Positions 1 to 8,342 of a stretch of 64,000 bases of DNA are shown here, piece by piece. The DNA comes from Paenibacillus sp. FSL R5-0517 (GTDB lineage: Bacteria > Bacillota > Bacilli > Paenibacillales > Paenibacillaceae). Position 1 is the first letter of the stretch; each line of letters starts with the position of its first letter. A program made the translations under genes and the position numbers. The DNA is taken from the NCBI RefSeq assembly GCF_037974355.1, contig NZ_CP150235.1:5332001-5396000 (forward strand), written 5' to 3'. The notes under the pieces are model-generated. The model was not told where the DNA came from. It saw nothing but the letters and a program-made list of their open reading frames with translations, and ran no database searches.

Positions 1-981
1 CATCTGATCAATCAGTGAATGTACCCTGTCCAGTAAAATCAAGTCGTCGATTGGCAACAGCCGCGAAGAGTGAATTCGCTGCTCTGTCTCAACTAATAAT
101 CTGTGAAAATAAGCTTGCTCATCTTGGGAGAATGTCAGCCCCAGTTGAGTGGATAACACACCGCATAAGCGGGAAGCCATATAAGGTGGAACCTTCATCT
201 CATCCTGCTCTGCAGTTGCATCTTCCATGTTCTCTCGCGGAGAAATACGGCCAATGCCAAAGCCTTTACGAATACGTACAACTGCGACGGATAATTGAAT
301 CAGCAGCTTCATGTATTGGCGTTCCGGGATGTTCTCCAGCCATTCGATATCTGGTTGCCATAACGCATTTTCGATCGTAAGCACATCACCGTGTCCAATC
401 ATATCCAGCAATTTTTGGTTTACGATGGAGCCACCTTGTTCAGTTTGTCTTCCGAACAGGTCGGATTCATCCAGAAATTCCAAAGCAAGTGCAGCTATGG
501 CTGTGCGATGAATCGTCTCACTCCCGTTAATCTTGACGCCATATCCACGTCTGCGAACCAGCTTCAGTCCCGCCTGACGAATCCGTGACTCCAGATCATC
601 CAGATCTGTGGTTACGGTGGATACGGTCACTTTCAAATCCGAAGCCAGAGCGAGTAACTTCACAGGCTCCGCTTCATCAAGCAGGATGCAAAGCATGAAG
701 AGCTTACGCTCTTCCGGCGTAAACTCTACATATTCTTTACCCTCCAGTTGCTGGCGCAATACAGCCAGATCATCGGAACTGGCATCAATTCGGATACCGG
801 TTCCTGATTTTTTTTCCAGCCTCATGCCCAAAGGTTCAAGCCATTGTTCAATCATTTGCAGCTCCCGGTGAACCGTTCGGGTACTAACCTTTACTTCAAC
901 GGCAATTTCACCGGCAGTGACTTCATGTGGATGCTCCAGCAGAAACTCCACGATTTCACGTTGTCTTTTGGTAATACTCAT
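1..981 (-). CDS. mtlR: MtlR-type PTS-regulated transcriptional activator, C-terminus cut by window edge
   Basis: Open reading frame of 327 codons from ATG at 981 to the window edge with no stop, so only the N-terminal part is present; the family is about 700 residues (HTH, PRD1, PRD2, EIIB-like, EIIA-like). The N-terminus begins MSITKRQREIVEFLLEHP and continues as a DeoR/Mga-type winged helix (roughly residues 5-60), a second helical DNA-binding region, then the start of PRD1. The start has an AGGCTGAG ribosome binding site, 38 bases after the mtlA stop, so the two genes are co-transcribed. In Geobacillus stearothermophilus the order is mtlA-mtlR-mtlF-mtlD; mtlF and mtlD would lie beyond position 1. 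By family, it activates the mannitol operon according to PTS phosphorylation. Function is inferred from the family and from adjacency to mtlA. Confidence 0.85.
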   Translation of the reverse strand, partial: MSITKRQREIVEFLLEHPHEVTAGEIAVEVKVSTRTVHRELQMIEQWLEPLGMRLEKKSGTGIRIDASSDDLAVLRQQLEGKEYVEFTPEERKLFMLCILLDEAEPVKLLALASDLKVTVSTVTTDLDDLESRIRQAGLKLVRRRGYGVKINGSETIHRTAIAALALEFLDESDLFGRQTEQGGSIVNQKLLDMIGHGDVLTIENALWQPDIEWLENIPERQYMKLLIQLSVAVVRIRKGFGIGRISPRENMEDATAEQDEMKVPPYMASRLCGVLSTQLGLTFSQDEQAYFHRLLVETEQRIHSSRLLPIDDLILLDRVHSLIDQM

Positions 982-1019
982 ATCTCAGCCTCCGGCTCAG
1001 GGAAAACGATTGCGCGCAA

Positions 1020-2477
1020 TTACTTCAGACGTTCAACAAGCGCATCGTATTCCGGGCTTTTTAGGAAGTTGTCGATGGATATATGTTCTGCGTTCGGCGC
1101 AACGGAGCGGGCACGATCGGTTAATATTTGTTGTGTGATTACCACATCTGCATCCGGCGGGATATCACTGATGGCCGTGTTGGTCACCGTAACGTCAATC
1201 CCCTCTGCCTTCATCTTCTTGCGGAGAATGGAAGCACCCATGGCACTCGACCCCATGCCTGCATCACAGGAGAAGACAATCTTCTTCACATCTGTTTTCA
1301 CTGTAGAAGAAGCCTTATCTGAAGCTCTGTCTGCTTCACGATGATTATTAGCCGTAATGCCTGCGTTTGGCACGGTTCCTTGACTCTTCATGTCTTTCAT
1401 CCGACTGGATGCGGACTCCAAATCTTCGTCCTTTTGTTTACCCGTTTTCAGCAACACTGCTGCAATCAAGAATGAAACGACTGCTGCTACAAGCACCCCT
1501 GCGAGCATTGGCAGGTATCCACCTTTTGGTGTTAACAGGAAATACGCGATAATACTACCCGGTGATGGTGCCGAAACAAGTCCTGCTCCGGTGAGCATGA
1601 ATGTTAATGTACCTGCGACGCCACCCGCGATTGCGGCAAGAATCAGAATCGGTCTCATCAGAATATAAGGGAAGTAGATCTCATGAATTCCCCCGAAGAA
1701 ATGAATGATAACAGCACCTGGTGCAGAAGATTTGGCCATTCCGCGTCCGAAGAAGCAGTAAGCAAGCAAGATACCAAGTCCCGGACCCGGGTTGGATTCA
1801 AGCATGTATAGAACAGATTGTCCTAATTCTCTTGCCTGATCTGTTGCAATTGGTGTCAGAATACCGTGGTTGATTGCATTGTTCAGGAACAATACTTTAC
1901 CTGGTTCGATAATCAGGTTGACCAGCGGTAGCAAGCCCAGATTCATCAGACCTTGCACACCGGCAGACAATACTTTGCTAATCGCTTCTACAGCTGGCCC
2001 AATACCCAGTAGAGCAAAAATCCCCAAGATCCCGCCAATAATACCGGCTGAGAAGTTGTTAACCAGCATTTCGAATCCGGCTTTAACTTTACCTTCGATT
2101 GATTTATCGAACTTTTTAATGATCCATGCTGCCAGTGGTCCGGCAATCATGGCACCGAGGAACATCGGAATATCACTACCCACGATGACCCCGATGGTCA
2201 TAATGGCACCTACGACACCACCACGCTGACCATGCACCATCGTACCCCCGGTGTAACCAATTAACAGTGGGAGCAAATATTTAATCATTGGATCGACTAA
2301 CTGTGCTAGTGTCTCGTTAGGGAACCAGCCTGTTGGAATGAACATGGCCGTAATTAATCCCCAGGCGATGAACGCTCCCATATTCGGCATGACCATACCA
2401 CTCAGGAATCGGCCAAAACGCTGCACACCTACCCGTAGCCCACCTTTGGAATTGGACGATTGGTCCAAATTACTCAT
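1020..2477 (-). CDS. mtlA: Mannitol-specific PTS transporter, EIICB components
   Basis: Membrane permease that imports mannitol and phosphorylates it to mannitol 1-phosphate using phosphate from HPr via EIIA. The 485-residue protein has an N-terminal EIIC domain (about residues 15-345) with many hydrophobic segments and the substrate-binding signature GGIHEIYFP near residues 262-270. A hydrophilic linker (about 346-395) leads to the EIIB domain, with the phosphorylated cysteine C404 in VFSCDAGMGSSA. No EIIA domain is attached, so a separate MtlF is expected. The start MSNLDQSS is preceded by a GGAGG-type site. It is the first gene of a minus-strand operon with mtlR. Confidence 0.95.
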   Translation of the reverse strand: MSNLDQSSNSKGGLRVGVQRFGRFLSGMVMPNMGAFIAWGLITAMFIPTGWFPNETLAQLVDPMIKYLLPLLIGYTGGTMVHGQRGGVVGAIMTIGVIVGSDIPMFLGAMIAGPLAAWIIKKFDKSIEGKVKAGFEMLVNNFSAGIIGGILGIFALLGIGPAVEAISKVLSAGVQGLMNLGLLPLVNLIIEPGKVLFLNNAINHGILTPIATDQARELGQSVLYMLESNPGPGLGILLAYCFFGRGMAKSSAPGAVIIHFFGGIHEIYFPYILMRPILILAAIAGGVAGTLTFMLTGAGLVSAPSPGSIIAYFLLTPKGGYLPMLAGVLVAAVVSFLIAAVLLKTGKQKDEDLESASSRMKDMKSQGTVPNAGITANNHREADRASDKASSTVKTDVKKIVFSCDAGMGSSAMGASILRKKMKAEGIDVTVTNTAISDIPPDADVVITQQILTDRARSVAPNAEHISIDNFLKSPEYDALVERLK

Positions 2478-2794
2478 TGTATTATCCTCCTTGGATCAAG
2501 TGATTATGACTTATGAAAGGGGTATCATTTCTCCCCTGCTGTAATCCTAAGCGAGAATGCTCTCCTGTTCAATGAAATGAAAGCGTACTTTCGTCATGAA
2601 CAATGATGACAACATTAGGTTATGTAATCGTTTCAATCGATGCATAATGGCTGAAACCATTGGTACACAAGGCTTTTCCTGCCTATGACTTTTGTCATTT
2701 CCAGCATCATTTTCTAACCTATAGCTTGGTCCAATCAGGTGATTTACATCCCTAATCTGCCTCGATCCCTATTCAAAACTATTCCTCGAAAGCA
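2478..2794 (-). promoter_or_regulatory. mtlA upstream region with a cre-like site
   Basis: This gap should hold the mtlA promoter and operators, but no close -35/-10 pair was found. Two elements stand out. A cre-like sequence at 2577-2592 (ATGAAAGCGTACTTTC) fits the CcpA consensus except at the final CA. A perfect inverted repeat, ATGAC-TTTT-GTCAT, lies at 2685-2698. Either could serve CcpA or MtlR control, but neither matches a published consensus in full, so this is inference. Confidence 0.3.
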
Positions 2795-2829
2795 CAAAAA
2801 ACCTGTGCAAGCATCCGGCTCACACAGGT
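2795..2829 (-). terminator. Rho-independent terminator after gcvH
   Basis: On the minus strand a 7-bp stem (ACCTGTG / CACAGGT, 2823-2829 with 2801-2807) is followed directly by a run of six T. It lies about 70 bases past the gcvH stop. Confidence 0.8.
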
Positions 2830-2896
2830 CGAAACAATATGAAGCTTATTTCATTTTTTTATAAAGTATATGTTAATAAGTACAAGCTCGTTGACC

Positions 2897-3289
2897 CTAT
2901 TCTTCCGTATGTTTACGATACGCATCTGCATTCATCAATGCAGACAACGCTGCTGTCAGATCTCCCTCAACACGGATCTCAATCATCCAGCCTTCCTCGT
3001 AAGGAGAACTGTTCACAAGTTCAGGTGAGTCCTGCAACGAATCATTGACTGCAATAATTGAACCTGTGACGGGAGAGAACAAGTCCGACACCGTTTTGAC
3101 CGATTCAATCGTTCCAATGCTGTCTTCTGCTTTTACATTGGATTCAAGGTCAGGCAATTCCACAAACACAATGTCACCCAGCTGATGCTGCGCGAACTCG
3201 GTAATGCCAATACGTACAGTATCCTCCCCTACGGTTTGCACCCATTCGTGCTCTTCACTGTACAGGAAATCACTTTTCAATTCGCTCAT
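2897..3289 (-). CDS. gcvH: Glycine cleavage system H protein
   Basis: Lipoyl carrier of the glycine cleavage complex, shuttling the aminomethyl group from the P protein to the T protein and then electrons to dihydrolipoamide dehydrogenase. The 130-residue protein has the usual family length. The lipoylation motif is IESVKTVSDLFSPVTG, with K65 as the probable lipoyl lysine, and the N-terminal motif YSEEHEWV is typical. The start has an AGGCGG site 7 bases upstream. Unlike the other gcv genes it is transcribed away from them, as a single gene with its own terminator, and no glycine aptamer is seen in its short leader. The protein may therefore be made independently of the riboswitch; GcvH also serves as a lipoyl-relay protein in Bacillales. 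Confidence 0.95.
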   Translation of the reverse strand: MSELKSDFLYSEEHEWVQTVGEDTVRIGITEFAQHQLGDIVFVELPDLESNVKAEDSIGTIESVKTVSDLFSPVTGSIIAVNDSLQDSPELVNSSPYEEGWMIEIRVEGDLTAALSALMNADAYRKHTEE

Positions 3290-3357
3290 CGATATCCGCC
3301 TCGCTTTTCATTAATGAGTGCATGCGTTCTTTGACCTTAACCTTTTTCCCAGAACAT

Positions 3358-3387
3358 AGCGTATGATATTTCGGATTCAAATGTCAA
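3358..3387 (-). promoter_or_regulatory. Candidate sigma-A promoter for gcvH
   Basis: A perfect -35 TTGACA (minus strand, 3387-3382) is followed after 18 bases by a weak -10 TACGCT (3363-3358). It lies about 70 bases ahead of the gcvH start. The -10 is poor, so the call is tentative. Confidence 0.4.
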
Positions 3388-3560
3388 GATACCTCACAAT
3401 TTATTTGATAACGGCCTCTCCAAACCGTAACCTAAATACACTCTTTCTACATATACTGGTGAAAACTAGAATAGTAAGCGCAGTCTTTTTAAATACACGA
3501 ACAATATAATTTAAAATACAATAAATATTCGGTTTTAATTCAATATCAATGATATCGTTC

Positions 3561-3590
3561 TTGACATCAGTAGTGGATTCACGTTTTAAT
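3561..3590 (+). promoter_or_regulatory. Sigma-A promoter for the riboswitch-gcvT operon
   Basis: TTGACA at 3561-3566, an 18-base spacer, and TTTAAT at 3585-3590. Transcription would begin near 3597, about 45 bases before the first glycine aptamer. Confidence 0.65.
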
Positions 3591-3640
3591 GAGGAGAGTA
3601 AATGTGTTTATTGGACTATGTTATACCCGCGGATGAATGT

Positions 3641-3860
3641 AAAGGGAGAGATTACCCGTGCCACCCGATTCGGGATGTACATGAGGTAACGCCGAAGGAG
3701 TAAACCACCGATAAGCGGGGGTGAATCTCTCAGGCAAAAGGACTTTTACGGGACGCAACTCTGGAGAGCATCTATTCGCCCTGTACGGGCGTTATGATCA
3801 CCCAAGGGGAAACCTGTTGTACAATACAGCGGGGTAACTCTCAGGTACAAGGGACAGAGC
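3641..3860 (+). ncRNA. Tandem glycine riboswitch (gcvT RNA motif, two aptamers)
   Basis: Two consecutive glycine aptamers precede gcvT. The first begins at GGGAGAG (3644) and contains the conserved GCCGAAGGAG (3691-3700) and CTCTCAGGCAAAAGGAC (3726-3742) core. The second begins at CTCTGGAGAGC (3759) and contains CCCAAGGGGAAACC and CTCTCAGGTACAAGGGACAGAG. P1 of the second aptamer is CTCTG (3759-3763) paired with CAGAG (3855-3859). This is the known gcvT RNA family, normally an ON switch that lets glycine turn on its own breakdown. The second aptamer's P1 3' strand is shared with the terminator that follows. Confidence 0.95.
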
Positions 3861-3920
3861 CTTAGAATACAGCGTGCTACTTGGCATGCCGATTCTTTGG
3901 CCTGTCCTTTTCCTTTTTCC
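3852..3920 (+). terminator. Expression-platform terminator of the glycine riboswitch
   Basis: GGACAG (3852-3857) pairs with CTGTCC (3902-3907), and GCC (3859-3861) with GGC (3899-3901) around a bulged A3858. The tract TTTTCCTTTTT follows. The 5' arm overlaps CAGAG (3855-3859), the closing strand of aptamer II. Glycine binding, by holding P1, would prevent this hairpin and allow gcvT transcription. Confidence 0.8.
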
Positions 3921-4077
3921 CAAAAAAACGAAAAACAGGATTTCAATCGGCGCTGCCATAGTTGCCTTACCATACTTATCTACGAATGACTTCTAGCTGA
4001 AAAATTAAAAAATACCCTGGTTCATTGATCCACGATTGCATATTCGGCCGTTTGACGGCCCATGACGAGGTGATTTG

Positions 4078-5214
4078 ATGTCCGATTTGCTTAGAACACC
4101 ACTCTTTCCCCTGTATCAGCAATACGAAGGCGTACGGTGCATTGATTTTGGAGGCTGGGAGCTTCCGGTGCAATTCAGCGGAATCCAGAAAGAACATGAA
4201 GCGGTGCGTGAGCGTGCTGGACTGTTTGATGTATCCCATATGGGCGAATTCACTGTACAGGGTGAGCAGGCTGAAGTTTTTTTGCAACAAATGACAACCA
4301 ATGATGTAACCACGCTGGTTCCCGGTCAAGCCCAGTACACCCTGATGTGTTATCCAGATGGTGGTGTGGTGGATGATCTGCTCGTGTATAAGCTGGAAGA
4401 TCAGCATTATATGCTCGTCGTTAACGCCTCCAATATCGACAAGGACTGGGCGTGGCTGCAAGAGCACTTGATCCCTGGCGTAAACATGACCAACGATTCG
4501 GAGCAGACGGCGCTACTCGCCCTGCAAGGTCCACTGGCTGTGGATATTATCGGAAAAGTTACCGAAACGGATGTATCCACGATTGAACCGTTTCGTTTTG
4601 TGCAGGATGCCGAAGTCTGTGGAGTAAAATTGCTGTTGTCCCGTACCGGTTATACCGGTGAAGATGGCTTTGAACTATATGTTCCTGCGGATCAGGCCGC
4701 TATGGTCTGGAATGGATTAATGCAGGCTGGAGAAGAGCACGGGCTGGTTCCCGCTGGACTTGGTGCAAGGGATACGCTGCGTTTTGAAGCCAAGCTGCCT
4801 CTGTATGGGCAGGAATTATCTGCAACGATCTCTCCGCTAGAAGCTGGCGTTGGTATGTTTGTGAAACTGAATGCTGGACCTTTTATCGGACACGAAGCCT
4901 TGTTACAGCAAAAAAATGACGGGCCCGCCCGTAAACTGGTCGGCATCGAAGTGCTGGAGCGCGGTATTCCTCGCCCCCACTATCCGATTTACGCCGAAGG
5001 CGTACAGATCGGTGAAGTGACAACAGGCACGCAATCACCTACATTGAAGCGTAATCTGGGGCTTGCCCTCATCGACAGCAAATACGCTGCGCTGGGAACC
5101 CCGCTTGAGATTGAGATCCGAGGGAAGAAACTGAAAGCCGAGGTCGTAAAGACCCCTTTTCATAAACGGACACGTACGTCAAAGACACTTACTCAAGGAG
5201 CTGATCAATCATGA
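4078..5214 (+). CDS. gcvT: Glycine cleavage system T protein (aminomethyltransferase)
   Basis: Transfers the methylene group from aminomethyl-GcvH to tetrahydrofolate, releasing ammonia. The 378-residue product has the family length. The N-terminus LRTPLFPLYQQYEG is typical, DFGGWELPVQF and LFDVSHMGEF belong to the folate-binding domain, and the C-terminal beta-barrel carries SPTLKRNLGLALI. A TTG lies in frame at 4075, but ATG at 4078 is better spaced from GAGGTGA (4067-4073). A perfect GGCCGT-TTG-ACGGCC hairpin (4046-4060) lies just before that site. The TGA stop overlaps the gcvPA ATG by four bases, indicating translational coupling. Confidence 0.97.
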   Translation: MSDLLRTPLFPLYQQYEGVRCIDFGGWELPVQFSGIQKEHEAVRERAGLFDVSHMGEFTVQGEQAEVFLQQMTTNDVTTLVPGQAQYTLMCYPDGGVVDDLLVYKLEDQHYMLVVNASNIDKDWAWLQEHLIPGVNMTNDSEQTALLALQGPLAVDIIGKVTETDVSTIEPFRFVQDAEVCGVKLLLSRTGYTGEDGFELYVPADQAAMVWNGLMQAGEEHGLVPAGLGARDTLRFEAKLPLYGQELSATISPLEAGVGMFVKLNAGPFIGHEALLQQKNDGPARKLVGIEVLERGIPRPHYPIYAEGVQIGEVTTGTQSPTLKRNLGLALIDSKYAALGTPLEIEIRGKKLKAEVVKTPFHKRTRTSKTLTQGADQS

Positions 5215-6566
5215 GCAAGCACCGCTACATTCCCATGACAGAACAGGATCAGAGTGCCATGCTCGCAACCATCGGTGTGGATACGCTGGAGGAACTGTTT
5301 CAGGACATTCCAAAAGAGATTCGTTATCAGGGCGAGCTGCCCGTATCCTCCAAGCTTGATGAATATGCGCTGACACGGCACATGTCCAAACAAGCTGGTG
5401 CCAACGCCAATTTCGAAACACACGCCAGCTTCCTCGGCGCAGGCATATACGATCATCATGTTCCTTCCGTCATCAATCATGTCATTTCACGTTCCGAGTT
5501 CTACACTGCCTACACACCTTATCAGCCTGAGATCAGTCAAGGTGAACTACAGGCTATTTTCGAATTTCAATCCTACATTTGTGAATTAACCGGTATGGCT
5601 GTAGCCAATGCCAGTATGTATGACGGCGCAACCGCCTTTGCTGAAGCAGGTAATCTGGCCGCAGCGGCAACTCGTCGCAAACAGCTTATCGTATCCCGTA
5701 CCGTTCATCCGGAAGCCCGTCAGGTATTGCAGGCGTATGCGCACGGACTCCGTCTGGAGATTGTCGAGATCGGTTATAAGGATGGGGTCACGGACTGGGA
5801 TGCCCTGCAAGCCGCCATATCGGATGATACCGCAGCTGTCATGATCCAGAGCCCGAACTTCTTTGGTGCCGTGGAAAATGTAAAACAAGCGGCCGACCTC
5901 GTGCATGCGCACAAGGGCCTACTCGTTGTAAGTGCCAACCCGCTATCGCTGGGTCTGCTGGAAGCCCCAGGCAAGCTGGGTGCCGACATCGTTGTAGGTG
6001 ATGCGCAGCCCCTTGGCATCGCCGCTTCACTCGGCGGCCCGACATGCGGATATTTCGCCGTATCCCAGCCTCACATGCGCCGAATTCCTGGCCGAATTGT
6101 AGGCCAGACAACGGATCGCAACGGCAAACGTGGATTTGTACTCACACTGCAAGCGCGTGAACAGCACATCCGCCGCGAAAAAGCGACATCCAACATCTGT
6201 TCCAACCAAGCTTTGCTTGCGCTCAGCGCATCTGTATATATGTCTATCATGGGTAAACAAGGCATGATCGATGTCGCGGATCTGAATCTGCAAAAGAGTC
6301 ATTACACCTTAAATACATTAACTGCGATTCCCGGTGTTAGCCTGACGTTTAAGGCGCCAACATTTAATGAATTTGTGATTAAGCTGCCTGAAGGAACTGA
6401 CATCGATGCCCTTCAACTAAAACTGCTGGATGCGGGCTTTATTGGCGGCTATGAACTTGGACGTGATTATCCGGAGCTTGCCGGACATATGCTTATTGCT
6501 GTTACCGAACGACGTAGCAAAGAAGAGATCGACGAATTCGCACGAGTATTGGAGGGATCGCTGTGA
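5211..6566 (+). CDS. gcvPA: Glycine dehydrogenase (decarboxylating) subunit 1
   Basis: First half of the split P protein, which decarboxylates glycine together with GcvPB. At 451 residues it has the usual length for the two-subunit form of Firmicutes. The N-terminus HRYIPMTEQDQSAML and motifs such as FLGAGIYDHHVPSVINH, TPYQPEISQGELQAIFEFQ and MYDGATA are family hallmarks. It has a PLP-enzyme fold but lacks the PLP lysine, which is in GcvPB. The ATG overlaps the gcvT stop and the TGA overlaps the gcvPB start (GTGA), so all three genes are coupled. Confidence 0.97.
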   Translation: MSKHRYIPMTEQDQSAMLATIGVDTLEELFQDIPKEIRYQGELPVSSKLDEYALTRHMSKQAGANANFETHASFLGAGIYDHHVPSVINHVISRSEFYTAYTPYQPEISQGELQAIFEFQSYICELTGMAVANASMYDGATAFAEAGNLAAAATRRKQLIVSRTVHPEARQVLQAYAHGLRLEIVEIGYKDGVTDWDALQAAISDDTAAVMIQSPNFFGAVENVKQAADLVHAHKGLLVVSANPLSLGLLEAPGKLGADIVVGDAQPLGIAASLGGPTCGYFAVSQPHMRRIPGRIVGQTTDRNGKRGFVLTLQAREQHIRREKATSNICSNQALLALSASVYMSIMGKQGMIDVADLNLQKSHYTLNTLTAIPGVSLTFKAPTFNEFVIKLPEGTDIDALQLKLLDAGFIGGYELGRDYPELAGHMLIAVTERRSKEEIDEFARVLEGSL

Positions 6567-8131
6567 CTCAGGAAACGACAACATCGATACAAGGACAATC
6601 TGAAATGGGTGCATCAGTATCCACTCCGGCTCAATCTGAGACAGCTACAACATTCAGCGCACAGACCTTATCTCCTGCTCCGGAACAATCATTGATCTTT
6701 GAACTCAGCAGCCCTGGACGTGTCGCTTATTCCCTGCCGGAATGTGACGTTCCTCGTCAGGCTGTTGATACGTTGATTCCCCGGGAAATGCTCCGTTCGG
6801 AAGCAGCAGCACTGCCAGAAGTATTTGAGGTAGATGTTATCAGACACTATACTGCGCTGTCCCGTCGCAACTTCGGCGTAGATAATGGATTTTATCCACT
6901 GGGCTCTTGTACAATGAAATACAATCCCAAGATTAATGAGGATGTTGCACGTTATAATGGTTTCGCCAAAATCCACCCTTATCAGCATGAATCCAGCATT
7001 CAAGGTGCACTTGAACTGTTATATACATTGCAAAATGACCTTGCGGGGCTGACAGGTATGGATGCGGTAACCCTACAACCAGCCGCTGGTGCCCATGGAG
7101 AATGGACTGGACTTATGATGATTCGTGCGTACCACGAAGGTCGTGGTGAACAACGTACCAAAGTCATCGTGCCCGATTCATCTCATGGCACCAACCCGGC
7201 AAGTGCAACCGTTGCAGGATTTGAGACCGTGACGATTCCATCCCGCGCAGATGGACTGGTTGATCTGGACGCACTCCGTGCAGCCGTTGGTACGGATACA
7301 GCAGCATTGATGCTGACGAACCCGAATACACTGGGTTTGTTCGAGAAAGACATTCAGGAGATTGCATCCATCGTACACCAAGCTGGTGGCTTGCTGTACT
7401 ACGATGGCGCGAACTCCAATGCCATTATGGGCATTACCCGTCCGGGTGATATGGGCTTTGACGTGGTGCATCTGAACTTGCACAAAACGATGAGCACGCC
7501 TCATGGCGGTGGTGGACCTGGTGCCGGACCCGTCGGGGTGAAGAACCGTCTGATCCCGTTCCTGCCTAAACCGATGGTGATCAAGAATGATGATGGTGTG
7601 TATTCACTGGACCGTGAAGGAGATCAATCCATTGGCCGGGTCAAAGCGTATTATGGCAACTTCGGTATTTTGGTACGTGCCTATGCCTACATTCGCACCT
7701 ATGGACCGGAAGGCTTACGCCGTGTATCTGAGTGTGCGGTAATGAATGCCAACTATATGATGGCCCGTCTCGCACCTTACTACGAGATTCCGTATTCAGG
7801 GGTATGTAAACATGAATTCGTCATGTCTGGTCGGGGATTGAAGCAGTATGGTGTGCGTACACTGGATGTTGCCAAACGATTACTTGATTTTGGATATCAC
7901 CCGCCAACGGTTTACTTCCCGCTCAACGTTGAGGAATGCATCATGATCGAGCCGACGGAAACCGAAAGCAAAGAAACGCTGGATGGATTCATCGATACGA
8001 TGATACGGATTGCCAAAGAAGCGGAAGAGACACCAGAGTTGGTACTCAACGCACCTTACGGAACACCGGTCACTCGTCTGGATGAAACAACAGCAGCTCG
8101 TAAACCTGTACTGAACTGCGCTTGCAGTTAA
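6563..8131 (+). CDS. gcvPB: Glycine dehydrogenase (decarboxylating) subunit 2
   Basis: PLP-bearing subunit of the split P protein. The Schiff-base lysine is K308 in NLHKTMSTPHGGGGPG; SSHGTNPASA and the metal/anion loop GSCTMKYNPK are conserved. The GTG start is favoured because GGAGGG lies 6 bases upstream and the start overlaps the gcvPA stop. The protein is 522 residues, about 35 longer than the usual 485-490. The extra sequence is an N-terminal stretch rich in Ser, Thr, Gln and Ala (about residues 2-42) before the conserved LIFELSSPGRVAYSLP. An internal ATG at 6605 would remove only part of it and has no good ribosome binding site. Confidence 0.95.
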   Translation: MTQETTTSIQGQSEMGASVSTPAQSETATTFSAQTLSPAPEQSLIFELSSPGRVAYSLPECDVPRQAVDTLIPREMLRSEAAALPEVFEVDVIRHYTALSRRNFGVDNGFYPLGSCTMKYNPKINEDVARYNGFAKIHPYQHESSIQGALELLYTLQNDLAGLTGMDAVTLQPAAGAHGEWTGLMMIRAYHEGRGEQRTKVIVPDSSHGTNPASATVAGFETVTIPSRADGLVDLDALRAAVGTDTAALMLTNPNTLGLFEKDIQEIASIVHQAGGLLYYDGANSNAIMGITRPGDMGFDVVHLNLHKTMSTPHGGGGPGAGPVGVKNRLIPFLPKPMVIKNDDGVYSLDREGDQSIGRVKAYYGNFGILVRAYAYIRTYGPEGLRRVSECAVMNANYMMARLAPYYEIPYSGVCKHEFVMSGRGLKQYGVRTLDVAKRLLDFGYHPPTVYFPLNVEECIMIEPTETESKETLDGFIDTMIRIAKEAEETPELVLNAPYGTPVTRLDETTAARKPVLNCACS

Positions 8132-8152
8132 TCCAATCATTGTTCTCACAGA

Positions 8153-8188
8153 AGCTCTTGCTGACATTCCAATCAGCAAGAGCTTTTC
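8153..8188 (+). terminator. Terminator of the gcvT-gcvPA-gcvPB operon
   Basis: Perfect 12-bp stem AGCTCTTGCTGA / TCAGCAAGAGCT with an 8-base loop, followed by TTTTCT. Confidence 0.9.
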
Positions 8189-8227
8189 TAATGTCTTCCC
8201 TCCGAATCAGATTATCCCGCTCATAAC

Positions 8228-8266
8228 AAAAAAAGCCGATATCCACAATGAATCGCGGATACCGGC
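8228..8266 (-). terminator. Terminator of the ptsG-ptsH-ptsI operon
   Basis: On the minus strand GCCGGTATCC pairs with GGATATCGGC (one G-T pair), followed by seven T. It lies about 80 bases after the ptsI stop. Confidence 0.88.
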
Positions 8267-8342
8267 AAAATTGCTGCACGACTGCAGCTTTTTATCGGAA
8301 AAAGAAACCCTTAAAATCGGGTGGAAACCCCGTAAAATTACA

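Noticed and set aside
2622..2637. Second cre site upstream of mtlA (ATGTAATCGTTTCAAT)
   Set aside because: The two halves are one base too close together for the CcpA consensus.
3976..4467. 163-codon minus-strand frame over the start of gcvT
   Set aside because: Overlaps the real gcvT and its ribosome binding site; no family motif.
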